Source of the DNA: DASSWG01 sp041689995 | GTDB lineage: Bacteria; Bacteroidota; Bacteroidia; Flavobacteriales; Flavobacteriaceae | Assembly (NCBI GenBank): GCA_041689995.1 | Contig: JBDNFD010000123.1 | Location: 1-5,608 of the forward strand | Direction: 5' to 3' | Length of the DNA: 5,608 nucleotides | In this document: piece by piece, positions 1 through 5,608 of the stretch | Position numbering within the stretch: position 1 is the stretch's first letter | Layout of the letters: the number at the start of each line of letters is the position of its first letter | The notes under the pieces: model-generated | Told to the model about the DNA's origin: nothing | Seen by the model: only the letters and a program-made list of their open reading frames with translations | Databases searched by the model: none | Program-made: the position numbers and the translations under genes

Positions 1-126
1 AAATAAGATACTTTGTCGTGAATATTTTCAAAAAACCTTGATGTTTTTCTAAAACCGCTGGTTTAAAATGTAAAAAAACTCTTGTAAGTACCGATTTCAT
101 TGATGTTTTGGTCTATCACTCTTATA

Positions 127-495
127 TTAGAATAGAGCCGAATCTTTTAAAATCAATACATCAATGTCTTTCTTTTGAGATTTCAGATAAGTTACGGTTT
201 TACTAATTAAATTTTCATCACTTTCTTCATCAATTAATAAGACATAAACCTTAACATTATAATTATCTTGAAGACTTAAGGCATTTGGTAAATGTTGAAT
301 ACACGGAGCGCACCAAATACCGAACGTGTAAATTATAAGAAACTCTTTTTTATTGGTTTTGGCCAAGCATTCAATATCGGAACTGTTAACAGCATAAATC
401 CCGGTATTTTTTTGTAAATTACATGGAGCGGACGTTTGGCTGAAAACAAAATTATCCATCAACAATATAATTACTATAATTATTGTTTTTTTCAT
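127..495 (-). CDS. Exported thioredoxin-like (TlpA/DsbE-type) protein, C-terminally truncated; possible pseudogene
   Basis: The 122-residue product opens with a signal peptide: Lys-Lys, a hydrophobic run at residues 4-13, and probable cleavage near FVFSQ (15-20). It should therefore act in the periplasm. A thioredoxin-type strand (EFLIIYTFG, 51-59) leads into the redox motif WCAPC (Cys62 and Cys65), then a helix and a second strand, VKVYVLLID (81-89). These are hallmarks of TlpA/ResA-like thiol-disulfide oxidoreductases. The protein ends at residue 122, just after DIDVLILKDS, so the cis-proline loop and the last two strands of the fold are missing. Full-length relatives are usually well over 150 residues. 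Beyond the stop, the +1 frame stays open for about 20 codons, meets one stop, and is open again to the window edge, which suggests a frameshifted gene. The ATG at 495-493 has only an A-rich leader (AAAAAGTAAA), normal for Bacteroidota. It stands alone, about 360 bp from the operon upstream. The thioredoxin-like identity is solid; activity is doubtful. Confidence 0.75.
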   Translation of the reverse strand: MKKTIIIVIILLMDNFVFSQTSAPCNLQKNTGIYAVNSSDIECLAKTNKKEFLIIYTFGIWCAPCIQHLPNALSLQDNYNVKVYVLLIDEESDENLISKTVTYLKSQKKDIDVLILKDSALF

Positions 496-559
496 TTTAC
501 TTTTTGAAATCTATATCATAAAATCTCAAAACTTCCATCACCGAATGCAAGTCCGTTCG

Positions 560-586
560 TAAATTTATCGCAAAAATTCAAAACAA
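560..586 (-). promoter_or_regulatory. Weak candidate promoter for the thioredoxin-like gene
   Basis: Read on the minus strand, TAAATTTA (567-560) matches the Bacteroidota -7 box TAnnTTTG at every defined base but the last. TTG (586-584) lies 16 bases upstream, slightly short for a -33 box. The start codon would follow about 60 bases downstream of the transcription start. Such AT-rich matches arise easily by chance, so this is tentative. Confidence 0.22.
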
Positions 587-674
587 TCAGATTTAAGTTG
601 TTAAAATTTTAATTCAAATGAAGAAAATACAACTATAAAAAGGGCTAAGATCAAATTATAGTACAAGCCTTTTG

Positions 675-703
675 GAGTTTTGAACCCTTTCAGAGTTTTG
701 AAC
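675..703 (+). repeat. Short direct repeat GAGTTTTGAAC, two copies
   Basis: The 11-mer GAGTTTTGAAC occurs at 675-685 and again at 693-703, 18 bases apart. The second copy forms the centre of the palindrome at 683-715, and the first straddles its left edge. This may be the remnant of a partial second repeat unit or a slippage product. Confidence 0.5.
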
Positions 704-715
704 TCTGAAAGGGTT
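683..715. repeat. 33-nt REP-like palindrome, copy 1
   Basis: A perfect 15-bp inverted repeat, AACCCTTTCAGAGTT at 683-697 and AACTCTGAAAGGGTT at 701-715, encloses a 3-base centre (TTG). No T-run follows on either strand, so it is a poor intrinsic terminator. It matches the terminator palindrome at 803-835 at 28 of 33 positions, which points to a dispersed repeat family. Hairpins of this AACCCTTTCAG type are, from memory, common between genes in Flavobacteriaceae genomes; I could not check this. Confidence 0.75.
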
Positions 716-802
716 CGCGTACAATTATAATCCGCCCTACCTACTCCATTCCATATAAAACCCCTAAAAAGTCGGCAAGCTTGAATTTTTTCAACAACAA
801 AA

Positions 803-835
803 AACCCTTTCAGTATTTGAAACACTGAAAGGGTT
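803..835 (-). terminator. Rho-independent terminator of the receptor-lipoprotein operon (REP-like palindrome, copy 2)
   Basis: The arms AACCCTTTCAGT (803-814) and ACTGAAAGGGTT (824-835) pair perfectly over 12 bp. The nine central bases can add a TTT/AAA extension after one mismatch. On the minus strand the palindrome starts 24 bases after the lipoprotein stop codon, and its 3' arm runs into six consecutive T residues followed by GTTGTTG, the layout of an intrinsic terminator. On the plus strand no T-run follows. It is nearly the same sequence as the palindrome at 683-715, so a repeat-family hairpin seems to serve as terminator here. Confidence 0.75.
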
Positions 836-859
836 GTAAGAAATAAATTTTTCTAAATC

Positions 860-2218
860 TTAATTCGCCGTAACCTTGATATTATCAATTTGGTAGGTCG
901 TGGTGATTCCGTTACTGCTTCCAATGTATTCAAATCCGAAATAAACGGTACTTCCTACATACGAAGCAAGGTCAATATTTCCGGAAGGAGTGGATTCCGC
1001 TGCATATCCGTTGGTGCTTCCAGTGGCAATATCAACATTTAATTGTGTCCACGTTGCAGTAGTTACATCGCCGGAAAAATCAGTGGAAATATAAACTTTC
1101 AAAGCTTCCCCATTGTTATGGCCGTCTTTGCTGCTGAACTGGAATTCTCCACCAGTGACACCGGATAAATCGATACCTGGAGTTACCAACCATACTTTCA
1201 TTGGGTTTTCCCCGGAATTAAATGCTGAAATTTGTGCATACTTGGCGCCGTTGAATTCCCGGGCATCCCATTTCCAATTGCCGCCACTGATATTTACATT
1301 GGTCCAACCCGGCAGATCAATAACCGCACCTGGCCCAGTCGTGGTAATTTCTTCAAAATCTTCTTGGAACAATGCATCGCAACGTGGCTGATCAAAACTA
1401 ATATCTTTAGGATCACGAATAAAAATCTGATAATCGGAATTGAATTTGCTAAGGACCGCCGTAATAGTTCCTTGACCTTCGGGAAGCAATTTGTCTTTAA
1501 AATTAGCGAAACCGCTATTTCGCAAAATAATACTTTCTCCCGTCAAACAGCTTTCAACATTTCTATTTACGGTAAAAGTATCGTCCAAATTTCCATAGCT
1601 TTGGCCCACAAGTCCGGAAGGGAACTGCATGTTCTCAAAAGTCACCAAGGTGTTCAGTTTTTCGTCAGTTACTTGATCGAATGAAATAACAGTGGGAACA
1701 ATTTCTTCTGTTACGCCAGAACGAAGAACGTGCTCTTCAAATTCTAAATTGTTCAACCGGCCCACTTCTGCGCCATACAAATTGCCCAATTTAATAACGC
1801 CTCCATCTTCGCCAACATACAAACCTTTCAGTTTCACATATACTTTTCTTCCTGGTTCGAAAAAGGTATACATATCGGTGGCATCGGTTAGAATGGAAAT
1901 TCCCGCTTCAGGATTTTCCGGGCTATTCTGAATAATTAGTTCTTTATAAAAGTTTCCTTCTTGATCACTGGAAACCACATATCCTTCCAAAACCAAATCG
2001 GATTCTATCAATACCGGCGGAGGAAGTTCATCATCATTTGGGTCTTCATCGGTAAGTGTGTACATTGCTTTGACGGCCATGATACTTGAATCGACCGTGG
2101 GGTCCGGCTCATCAAAATTAATTTCAGGGGTTTTAAAATCATCGTCTTGCACGCAAGAAGCGAGGGTAAAAACCAACAATAAAAGGCTCAAAAATCTTGT
2201 GTTCACTATTTTTTTCAT
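860..2218 (-). CDS. Surface lipoprotein with DUF5689-like and choice-of-anchor-J-like domains, partner of the TonB-dependent receptor
   Basis: From the chosen ATG at 2218-2216 the product has 452 residues. MKKIVNTRF plus the hydrophobic run LSLLLLVFT ends in the lipobox LASC (Cys22), a signal peptidase II site. The next residues, VQDDDF, fit the acidic export signal that sends Bacteroidota lipoproteins to the cell surface. An Asp/Glu/Pro-rich linker follows (about 24-68). Residues about 45-280 resemble DUF5689, a Bacteroidota domain of unknown function; landmarks are LEGYVVSSD, YKELIIQN, VYVKLKGLYVG, LVTFENMQF and YQIFIRDPKD. Cys224 and Cys280 could form a disulfide. Residues about 283-450 resemble a choice-of-anchor-J/MAM-like jelly roll (LFQEDFEE, LPGWTNV, WLVTPGIDLS, VYFGFEYIG, closing DNIKV), often involved in carbohydrate or protein binding. 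Earlier in-frame ATGs exist at 2245 and 2263; the latter overlaps the receptor stop as TAATG but puts 15 extra residues before the signal peptide. The gene is cotranscribed with the receptor and likely forms a surface complex with it. The ligand is unknown. Confidence 0.85.
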   Translation of the reverse strand: MKKIVNTRFLSLLLLVFTLASCVQDDDFKTPEINFDEPDPTVDSSIMAVKAMYTLTDEDPNDDELPPPVLIESDLVLEGYVVSSDQEGNFYKELIIQNSPENPEAGISILTDATDMYTFFEPGRKVYVKLKGLYVGEDGGVIKLGNLYGAEVGRLNNLEFEEHVLRSGVTEEIVPTVISFDQVTDEKLNTLVTFENMQFPSGLVGQSYGNLDDTFTVNRNVESCLTGESIILRNSGFANFKDKLLPEGQGTITAVLSKFNSDYQIFIRDPKDISFDQPRCDALFQEDFEEITTTGPGAVIDLPGWTNVNISGGNWKWDAREFNGAKYAQISAFNSGENPMKVWLVTPGIDLSGVTGGEFQFSSKDGHNNGEALKVYISTDFSGDVTTATWTQLNVDIATGSTNGYAAESTPSGNIDLASYVGSTVYFGFEYIGSSNGITTTYQIDNIKVTAN

Positions 2219-2262
2219 CGTGTTTGGTTTAACTGTTTTGTTCATCTTACTTAAAAATTCCA

Positions 2263-5016
2263 TTAAAATCTGACATATAGGTTCAGGTAATAATTAGATC
2301 CATAACCATACCAGTATTTCGGGCCAAAAACGCGGGTTTTGTTAGAGGTATCTTCTGAGAGTTCCCTATAATTTGCGCTTCTTCCTTGTTCAAATCCACC
2401 GGTTTTGTATTGTTTGTCGAGCACATTGCTGATCACTCCAAAAACCCCAATGTAATAATCGCCCACTTTCCATGATTTTCCACCAATAAAATTCACCAAG
2501 AAATAATCGTCGAATTTCTCTTGTTTCAAAAGTTTGCGGGCAACTTCTGGATCATAATCGTTGAAAGGAATTCCATCAACATCGGTATAGAAATTTTTGG
2601 TACGTGTAATTGGCGCAACATCCAAATAAGCATTTGAAAAATAATTTACCGTGGAACCAAAGAACCAATAATCTGGATCGCGGTATTCAAAACCCAATTG
2701 GAAAGCCTGTTCTGGACCACCTGCAACGTGATAATCTTTCAAATAGGATTCGCCATATTTTTTAGGCTCGTCAAAATCGTCGGAAGTAAGGTATAAGTTC
2801 GGGTTGCTAGCATAGGTATGTTGACCGATTGCTGCGGCACCTTTCAATTTAATTGTGGAAGTTACTTGTGCCTCAATGCCCAATTCCGCACCAATATGTT
2901 GTTTGTCCACGCCCGTCAAAACTTCTTGCACAAAAGCATTGGTGGTGTTCCTTCCCAAATCGGAAAGTCCATCGGCGTAATAAAATGAAATTTCGGTGGC
3001 ATCTTCCATGATGGAATAATATCCGGTCAGGCGGGCACGGATTATTGACGTCCTAAATATATAGCTTAAATCGACAGATTTTATTTTTTCTTCTTCCAAA
3101 CCATCAACCACATCATTGTTTTGGCGCGAATTTGAAAAAGAATTTCTAACGCTTGGTGCTTTGGTAAAATATCCACCATTTATTTCAATATAATTTTTAC
3201 CGTCTATTTTATAGGTTGCACCGGCTTTGGCCCCAAAAGTTGTGAATTGGAGTTCTTCACTTTCCCCCAGGGAATTATCGGCAAAATTTCCATTTTGGTA
3301 TAATCCATTACGTTGGTAAGTTGTGTTTTCAACTTTTCCGCCCACATAAAAATCCACTTTGCTATAGCTGAATTGCCCTTGTGCAAAACCGGAATATTTT
3401 GTGGCGTTCATCTCATAATTATAGCCGAATCGATCGTTCTGTCCCACCAAACGATCTGGGTTTTGAAGATCGGATTGCGCCTCGTCGCCCGAGGAAAAAG
3501 TATCTATATCCAAATAATTATTGGCTCCGAGCAAATCTAACATATATGCGAAATTTTCAGATTTTAAACTGCGATATCGAAGTGCACCGGTGACTTTTAT
3601 ATTGTCGTTTAAACGGGAGTTTAAAATCGTATTTGCGAAAATTTGTTTATTGTCCGTGCGGTCTTCATACAAATAATATCGTGCCGGTCCGCCAAACGCC
3701 ATATTGGTCGCATATAGGTTATTCCAATCAATTTGACCATCATTTATAAACTTTTGTTCATAACCATAAGCACTTGCATAATTAGGTCCATCTGGATCGG
3801 CCAATGAATAACTTGGCAAACTTCTGTAATAGGAAGGATCTGGGTTTGGGACATCGTCATAACCCAATCGGCTGTTTCCTGCTTCGCCAAATTTGTAGGC
3901 CAAGTTGGTGTTCAACTCGGTTTTTTCGGAAATATCCCAATAATGGTTCAACATAATAACCGGTTCTTTGAATCTTTTGATGCGCGAATTTCTTTTTTCG
4001 CCATCTTGATAACCCCAATATGAATTGTATTGCGTTCCTTTCAAATCGTAAACTTCTTGTGTGTTGGGAGAAGATTTCCCCCTTCTATAAGGGACATAAT
4101 AAGCAGATAAGTTCAAACTGTGATTATCACCCAATTTCTTTTCAACGGCAAGGAAAAAGGAATTTGCATCATAAAGCGTTCCTTCATTATAGCCTTCGTT
4201 CCCATAACGCCTCGCGAACAATACGGAATAAGCCCATCCGCTGGCAAGTTGACCGGAATTATAACTGGCACTCACCCGCCCGGTATAGCTTTTGTTCGCC
4301 ATGGCGTAAGAAATTTTTCCACCTTCGCGATATTGAGAAGCACGCATAATGATATTCGTAGTTCCTGCTAAACCACCGAATGTATAATCATTCGCGGAAA
4401 GTCCCATGGAAAATGAACGGCTTCGTTGCGCATCGTTCAAGCCGCCCCAAGTGCTCCACTCAGGACCACCGTCATAAAGATCGTTCATAATAATTCCATT
4501 GATCAGCACTTTTCCATTTTCGCTATCCAATCCGCGTGGCCGGAAAAAAGTGGCACTAAAATCATAAGCTGCAGCACTTAAAAAAACATCTCTGGAAGCT
4601 TGTAAAAGTCCTGCAATATTGTCGGCCCCACCAATATCCTTGTCGAGTTCTGTATCGGCCAAAATGATAGTTGCAATTTGCGTTTGTTCCGCAAGATCTA
4701 TTTCCAAACCTATGGTTTTCATATCCAGCGTTTTCCCTTCTTCCACAACGATGGGAAGGGTTTTGGTAATATAGCCATCACGGGAAACCACCAACATTTG
4801 TTCTCCAAAAGGAAGTTTTTGCGATCCGAAATCAAATTCCCCGTAGGCATTTGAAGTTGTTTTGACTGCTTCATTTGCCTTCAAAGAAACTTGCGTGCCG
4901 GGAAGAGCTTTGTTCGTGCCGGCATCAACGATTTTTCCAACGATCCCCGTTTCTTGGGCGTAAAGTGAGGTCGCCAAAAAAAACGTTGTTAATAAAAGAA
5001 TTAATTTTCTGTTCAT
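2263..5016 (-). CDS. TonB-dependent outer-membrane receptor, SusC-like, with N-terminal carboxypeptidase-regulatory-like domain
   Basis: The 917-residue product starts at the ATG at 5016-5014. An in-frame TTG nine bases upstream (5025) is less likely. The signal peptide MNRKLILLLTTFFLATSLYA is cleaved before Gln21. Residues about 24-105 form a CarboxypepD_reg-like domain (GIVGKIVD, ALPGTQVSLK, NAYGEFDFG, SRDGYI), usual in Bacteroidota TonB receptors. The plug follows at about 125-230: DNIAGLLQASRDVF, FRPRGLD, VLINGIIMND and GGLAGTTNIIMRAS, the last being the typical plug-to-barrel junction. The rest is a beta barrel of alternating aromatic strands, ending in YYLNLYVRF with a terminal Phe, the expected BAM recognition signal. 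The length is normal and there is no frameshift. It should import a ligand across the outer membrane using TonB-ExbBD energy. It is the first gene of a two-gene operon whose second gene, the DUF5689-like lipoprotein, begins within or shortly after its stop codon. The substrate cannot be read from the sequence; no SusD, glycoside hydrolase or siderophore gene lies nearby. Confidence 0.95.
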   Translation of the reverse strand: MNRKLILLLTTFFLATSLYAQETGIVGKIVDAGTNKALPGTQVSLKANEAVKTTSNAYGEFDFGSQKLPFGEQMLVVSRDGYITKTLPIVVEEGKTLDMKTIGLEIDLAEQTQIATIILADTELDKDIGGADNIAGLLQASRDVFLSAAAYDFSATFFRPRGLDSENGKVLINGIIMNDLYDGGPEWSTWGGLNDAQRSRSFSMGLSANDYTFGGLAGTTNIIMRASQYREGGKISYAMANKSYTGRVSASYNSGQLASGWAYSVLFARRYGNEGYNEGTLYDANSFFLAVEKKLGDNHSLNLSAYYVPYRRGKSSPNTQEVYDLKGTQYNSYWGYQDGEKRNSRIKRFKEPVIMLNHYWDISEKTELNTNLAYKFGEAGNSRLGYDDVPNPDPSYYRSLPSYSLADPDGPNYASAYGYEQKFINDGQIDWNNLYATNMAFGGPARYYLYEDRTDNKQIFANTILNSRLNDNIKVTGALRYRSLKSENFAYMLDLLGANNYLDIDTFSSGDEAQSDLQNPDRLVGQNDRFGYNYEMNATKYSGFAQGQFSYSKVDFYVGGKVENTTYQRNGLYQNGNFADNSLGESEELQFTTFGAKAGATYKIDGKNYIEINGGYFTKAPSVRNSFSNSRQNNDVVDGLEEEKIKSVDLSYIFRTSIIRARLTGYYSIMEDATEISFYYADGLSDLGRNTTNAFVQEVLTGVDKQHIGAELGIEAQVTSTIKLKGAAAIGQHTYASNPNLYLTSDDFDEPKKYGESYLKDYHVAGGPEQAFQLGFEYRDPDYWFFGSTVNYFSNAYLDVAPITRTKNFYTDVDGIPFNDYDPEVARKLLKQEKFDDYFLVNFIGGKSWKVGDYYIGVFGVISNVLDKQYKTGGFEQGRSANYRELSEDTSNKTRVFGPKYWYGYGSNYYLNLYVRF

Positions 5017-5039
5017 TTCTTTCAACTATTGTTTATTGT

Positions 5040-5090
5040 TTAAAAAGTGAATGTCTTTTCTTGGTGCTTTCTAAATAAGTTGGAAAACAT
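5040..5090 (-). other. Possible 16-codon upstream ORF in the receptor leader
   Basis: On the minus strand an ATG at 5090-5088 opens a short frame, MFSNLFRKHQEKTFTF, which stops at TAA (5042-5040), 23 bases before the receptor ATG. It lies between the candidate promoter (about 5142-5149) and the receptor, so it would be in the transcript. The peptide is basic and amphipathic, with no known family. A leader peptide affecting receptor translation is conceivable, but a frame this short arises easily by chance. Confidence 0.25.
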
Positions 5091-5115
5091 CGGTGGAAGA
5101 AACTCCCTTTGTGTC

Positions 5116-5134
5116 GTTCAATACAAATTTGAAC
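5116..5134. repeat. Inverted repeat GTTCAA-N7-TTGAAC at the predicted transcription start
   Basis: GTTCAA (5116-5121) and TTGAAC (5129-5134) form a perfect 6-bp dyad with a 7-base centre. It lies immediately downstream of the candidate -7 box, at the predicted first bases of the receptor mRNA. It could be an operator or a 5' hairpin, but a 6-bp dyad in AT-rich DNA is weak evidence. Confidence 0.3.
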
Positions 5135-5141
5135 TATTGGG

Positions 5142-5171
5142 CAAAAATACATTAATTTCGGAAATTACACC
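5142..5171 (-). promoter_or_regulatory. Candidate promoter of the receptor-lipoprotein operon
   Basis: Read on the minus strand, TATTTTTG (5149-5142) is a full match to the Bacteroidota sigma-A -7 box TAnnTTTG. The expected -33 box, about 18 bases further upstream, is only the weak GGTG (5171-5168) in place of TTTG, which hints at need for an activator or at a false match. Transcription would start near 5135 and give a leader of about 120 bases. Confidence 0.4.
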
Positions 5172-5232
5172 TTTCTGGTTTGAATTTTACAATTTGATAA
5201 CCAAGAAGGGCTGCAATCAAATTCTTTTTGAA

Positions 5233-5302
5233 CCATTAAGGAATTAAGTTTAGTTAAGACTCGTTGTTTTTTCGACTTAATGTTGCCTTAACTTCTTAAT
5301 GG
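5233..5302. repeat. 70-nt imperfect inverted repeat built of TTAAG/CTTAA units
   Basis: The outer arms CCATTAAG (5233-5240) and CTTAATGG (5295-5302) pair perfectly. Inside them, TTAAG recurs at 5236, 5244 and 5254 on the left and CTTAA at 5276, 5287 and 5295 on the right. TCG (5261-5263) and CGA (5273-5275) close a T-rich 9-base loop. Mismatches and a small bulge interrupt the stem. No T-run follows the hairpin on either strand, so it looks more like a REP-like or miniature repeat than a terminator. Confidence 0.6.
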
Positions 5303-5372
5303 ATAAAAACTTTTGCTCAGGATAACATGAAAGAATAATTATAAAATAATACTTTTCCATAATCTGTCATCT

Positions 5373-5412
5373 AACACCCATTCAACATTACAAAAAAATG
5401 TATGTGGGTGTT
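5373..5412 (+). terminator. Hairpin AACACCCA/TGGGTGTT, possible plus-strand terminator
   Basis: AACACCCA (5373-5380) and TGGGTGTT (5405-5412) pair over 8 bp. An inner 5-bp stem, ACATT (5385-5389) with AATGT (5397-5401), stacks above a small internal loop. On the plus strand the sequence continues ATTATTTC, a poor T-run. No plus-strand gene is seen upstream, so a terminator role is uncertain and it may be another intergenic repeat. Confidence 0.35.
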
Positions 5413-5608
5413 ATTATTTCTAATAAGATTTTCCCGTTCAGGTTTTACCGTTTCTTTATTCAATTTTAATTACTGTTGTCCGATAAAAATTAAAAGTACG
5501 GAATTATGGGCTTTAAAGTCAACAAAAGCGTTGTGATTTCTTTAAAACATAAAAGCAAGCCCCTGCTTTATTGGCTCTAATGAAACTCAAAATTTCCTTG
5601 AAAATGAA

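Larger units (their letters stand above)
496..859. other. Intergenic region between the receptor operon and the thioredoxin-like gene
   Basis: This 364-base gap has no gene I can support. It contains the operon terminator (803-835), a second 33-nt palindrome (683-715) with a short direct repeat (675-703), and possibly the promoter of the thioredoxin-like gene near 560-586. A 74-codon minus-strand frame (825-601) crosses the region, but it translates straight through both palindromes and has no recognisable domain, so I treat it as chance. Confidence 0.7.
5091..5608. other. Non-coding region upstream of the receptor operon
   Basis: I see no gene I can support in this 518-base stretch. It holds the candidate operon promoter (5142-5171), a small dyad (5116-5134), a 70-nt imperfect hairpin (5233-5302), a second hairpin (5373-5412) and a 6-bp hairpin (AAAGCA/TGCTTT, 5552-5569). 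A 66-codon plus-strand frame at 5047-5247 has no domain features and crosses the promoter, so I reject it. A 24-codon plus-strand frame (5506-5580) and a minus-strand frame entering from the right edge show nothing recognisable. No tRNA or rRNA pattern was seen. Confidence 0.65.

Noticed and set aside
506..600. Riboswitch or structured leader before the thioredoxin-like gene
   Set aside because: No stem longer than a few AT pairs could be found and no known riboswitch core is recognisable.
601..825. A 74-codon minus-strand frame between the lipoprotein and thioredoxin-like genes
   Set aside because: It reads through both palindromes and starts inside the terminator; the repeated peptide pieces are just the palindromes translated, and no domain is evident.
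1113..2273. Plus-strand frames opposite the lipoprotein gene
   Set aside because: They are antisense to a well-supported coding sequence and show no signal peptide or domain of their own.
3204..4371. Plus-strand frames and a 60-codon minus-strand frame inside the receptor gene
   Set aside because: They lie within the continuous 917-codon receptor frame in other phases, with low-complexity, basic, unconserved-looking peptides.
5017..5025. TTG start for the receptor, nine bases upstream of the ATG
   Set aside because: It would add only three residues before a complete signal peptide; the ATG at 5016 is the simpler start.
4875..5247. Plus-strand frames across the receptor start and upstream region
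   Set aside because: One overlaps the receptor signal peptide region antisense; the other crosses the predicted promoter. Neither has recognisable features.
5233..5302. Reading the TTAAG hairpin as a CRISPR-like array
   Set aside because: The repeated unit is only five bases, the spacing is 8-11 bases and the halves are inverted, so it is a hairpin and not a direct-repeat array.

Overview
The window is AT-rich DNA from a member of the Bacteroidota, most likely a marine or soil Flavobacteriaceae. The evidence is a SusC-type TonB-dependent receptor with an N-terminal carboxypeptidase-regulatory-like domain, a partner lipoprotein with a DUF5689-like region and a Bacteroidota-type acidic export signal (Cys-Val-Gln-Asp-Asp-Asp), the lack of Shine-Dalgarno sequences, and a TAnnTTTG-type -7 box. 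This placement rests on protein style only; no rRNA or marker gene is present.

All recognisable genes lie on the minus strand, so transcription runs from high to low coordinates. From the right: 5091-5608 is non-coding DNA with several inverted repeats and a candidate promoter near 5142-5171. The leader (about 5017-5135) contains a possible 16-codon upstream ORF. Then come a 917-residue TonB-dependent outer-membrane receptor (2263-5016) and, almost overlapping it, a surface lipoprotein (860-2218, or up to 2263 with the earliest start). A stem-loop with a T-run at 803-835 ends this two-gene operon. The gap from 496 to 859 holds that terminator and a second, closely related 33-nt palindrome (683-715). 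The last gene (127-495) is an exported thioredoxin-like protein with a WCAPC active site. It stops before the end of a normal thioredoxin fold and may be a decayed copy.

The receptor and lipoprotein very probably work together at the outer membrane, as SusC and SusD do: the lipoprotein captures or covers a substrate outside the cell and the receptor imports it with TonB energy. The lipoprotein is not SusD-like. It looks beta-rich, with a DUF5689-type half and a choice-of-anchor-J/MAM-like jelly-roll half, so the substrate cannot be named from this sequence. I found no CRISPR array, tRNA, rRNA, defence system or intact transposase. The most interesting leftovers are the paired 33-nt palindromes with a compensatory base change, the short upstream ORF before the receptor, a 70-nt TTAAG/CTTAA hairpin at 5233-5302, and the truncated thioredoxin gene.
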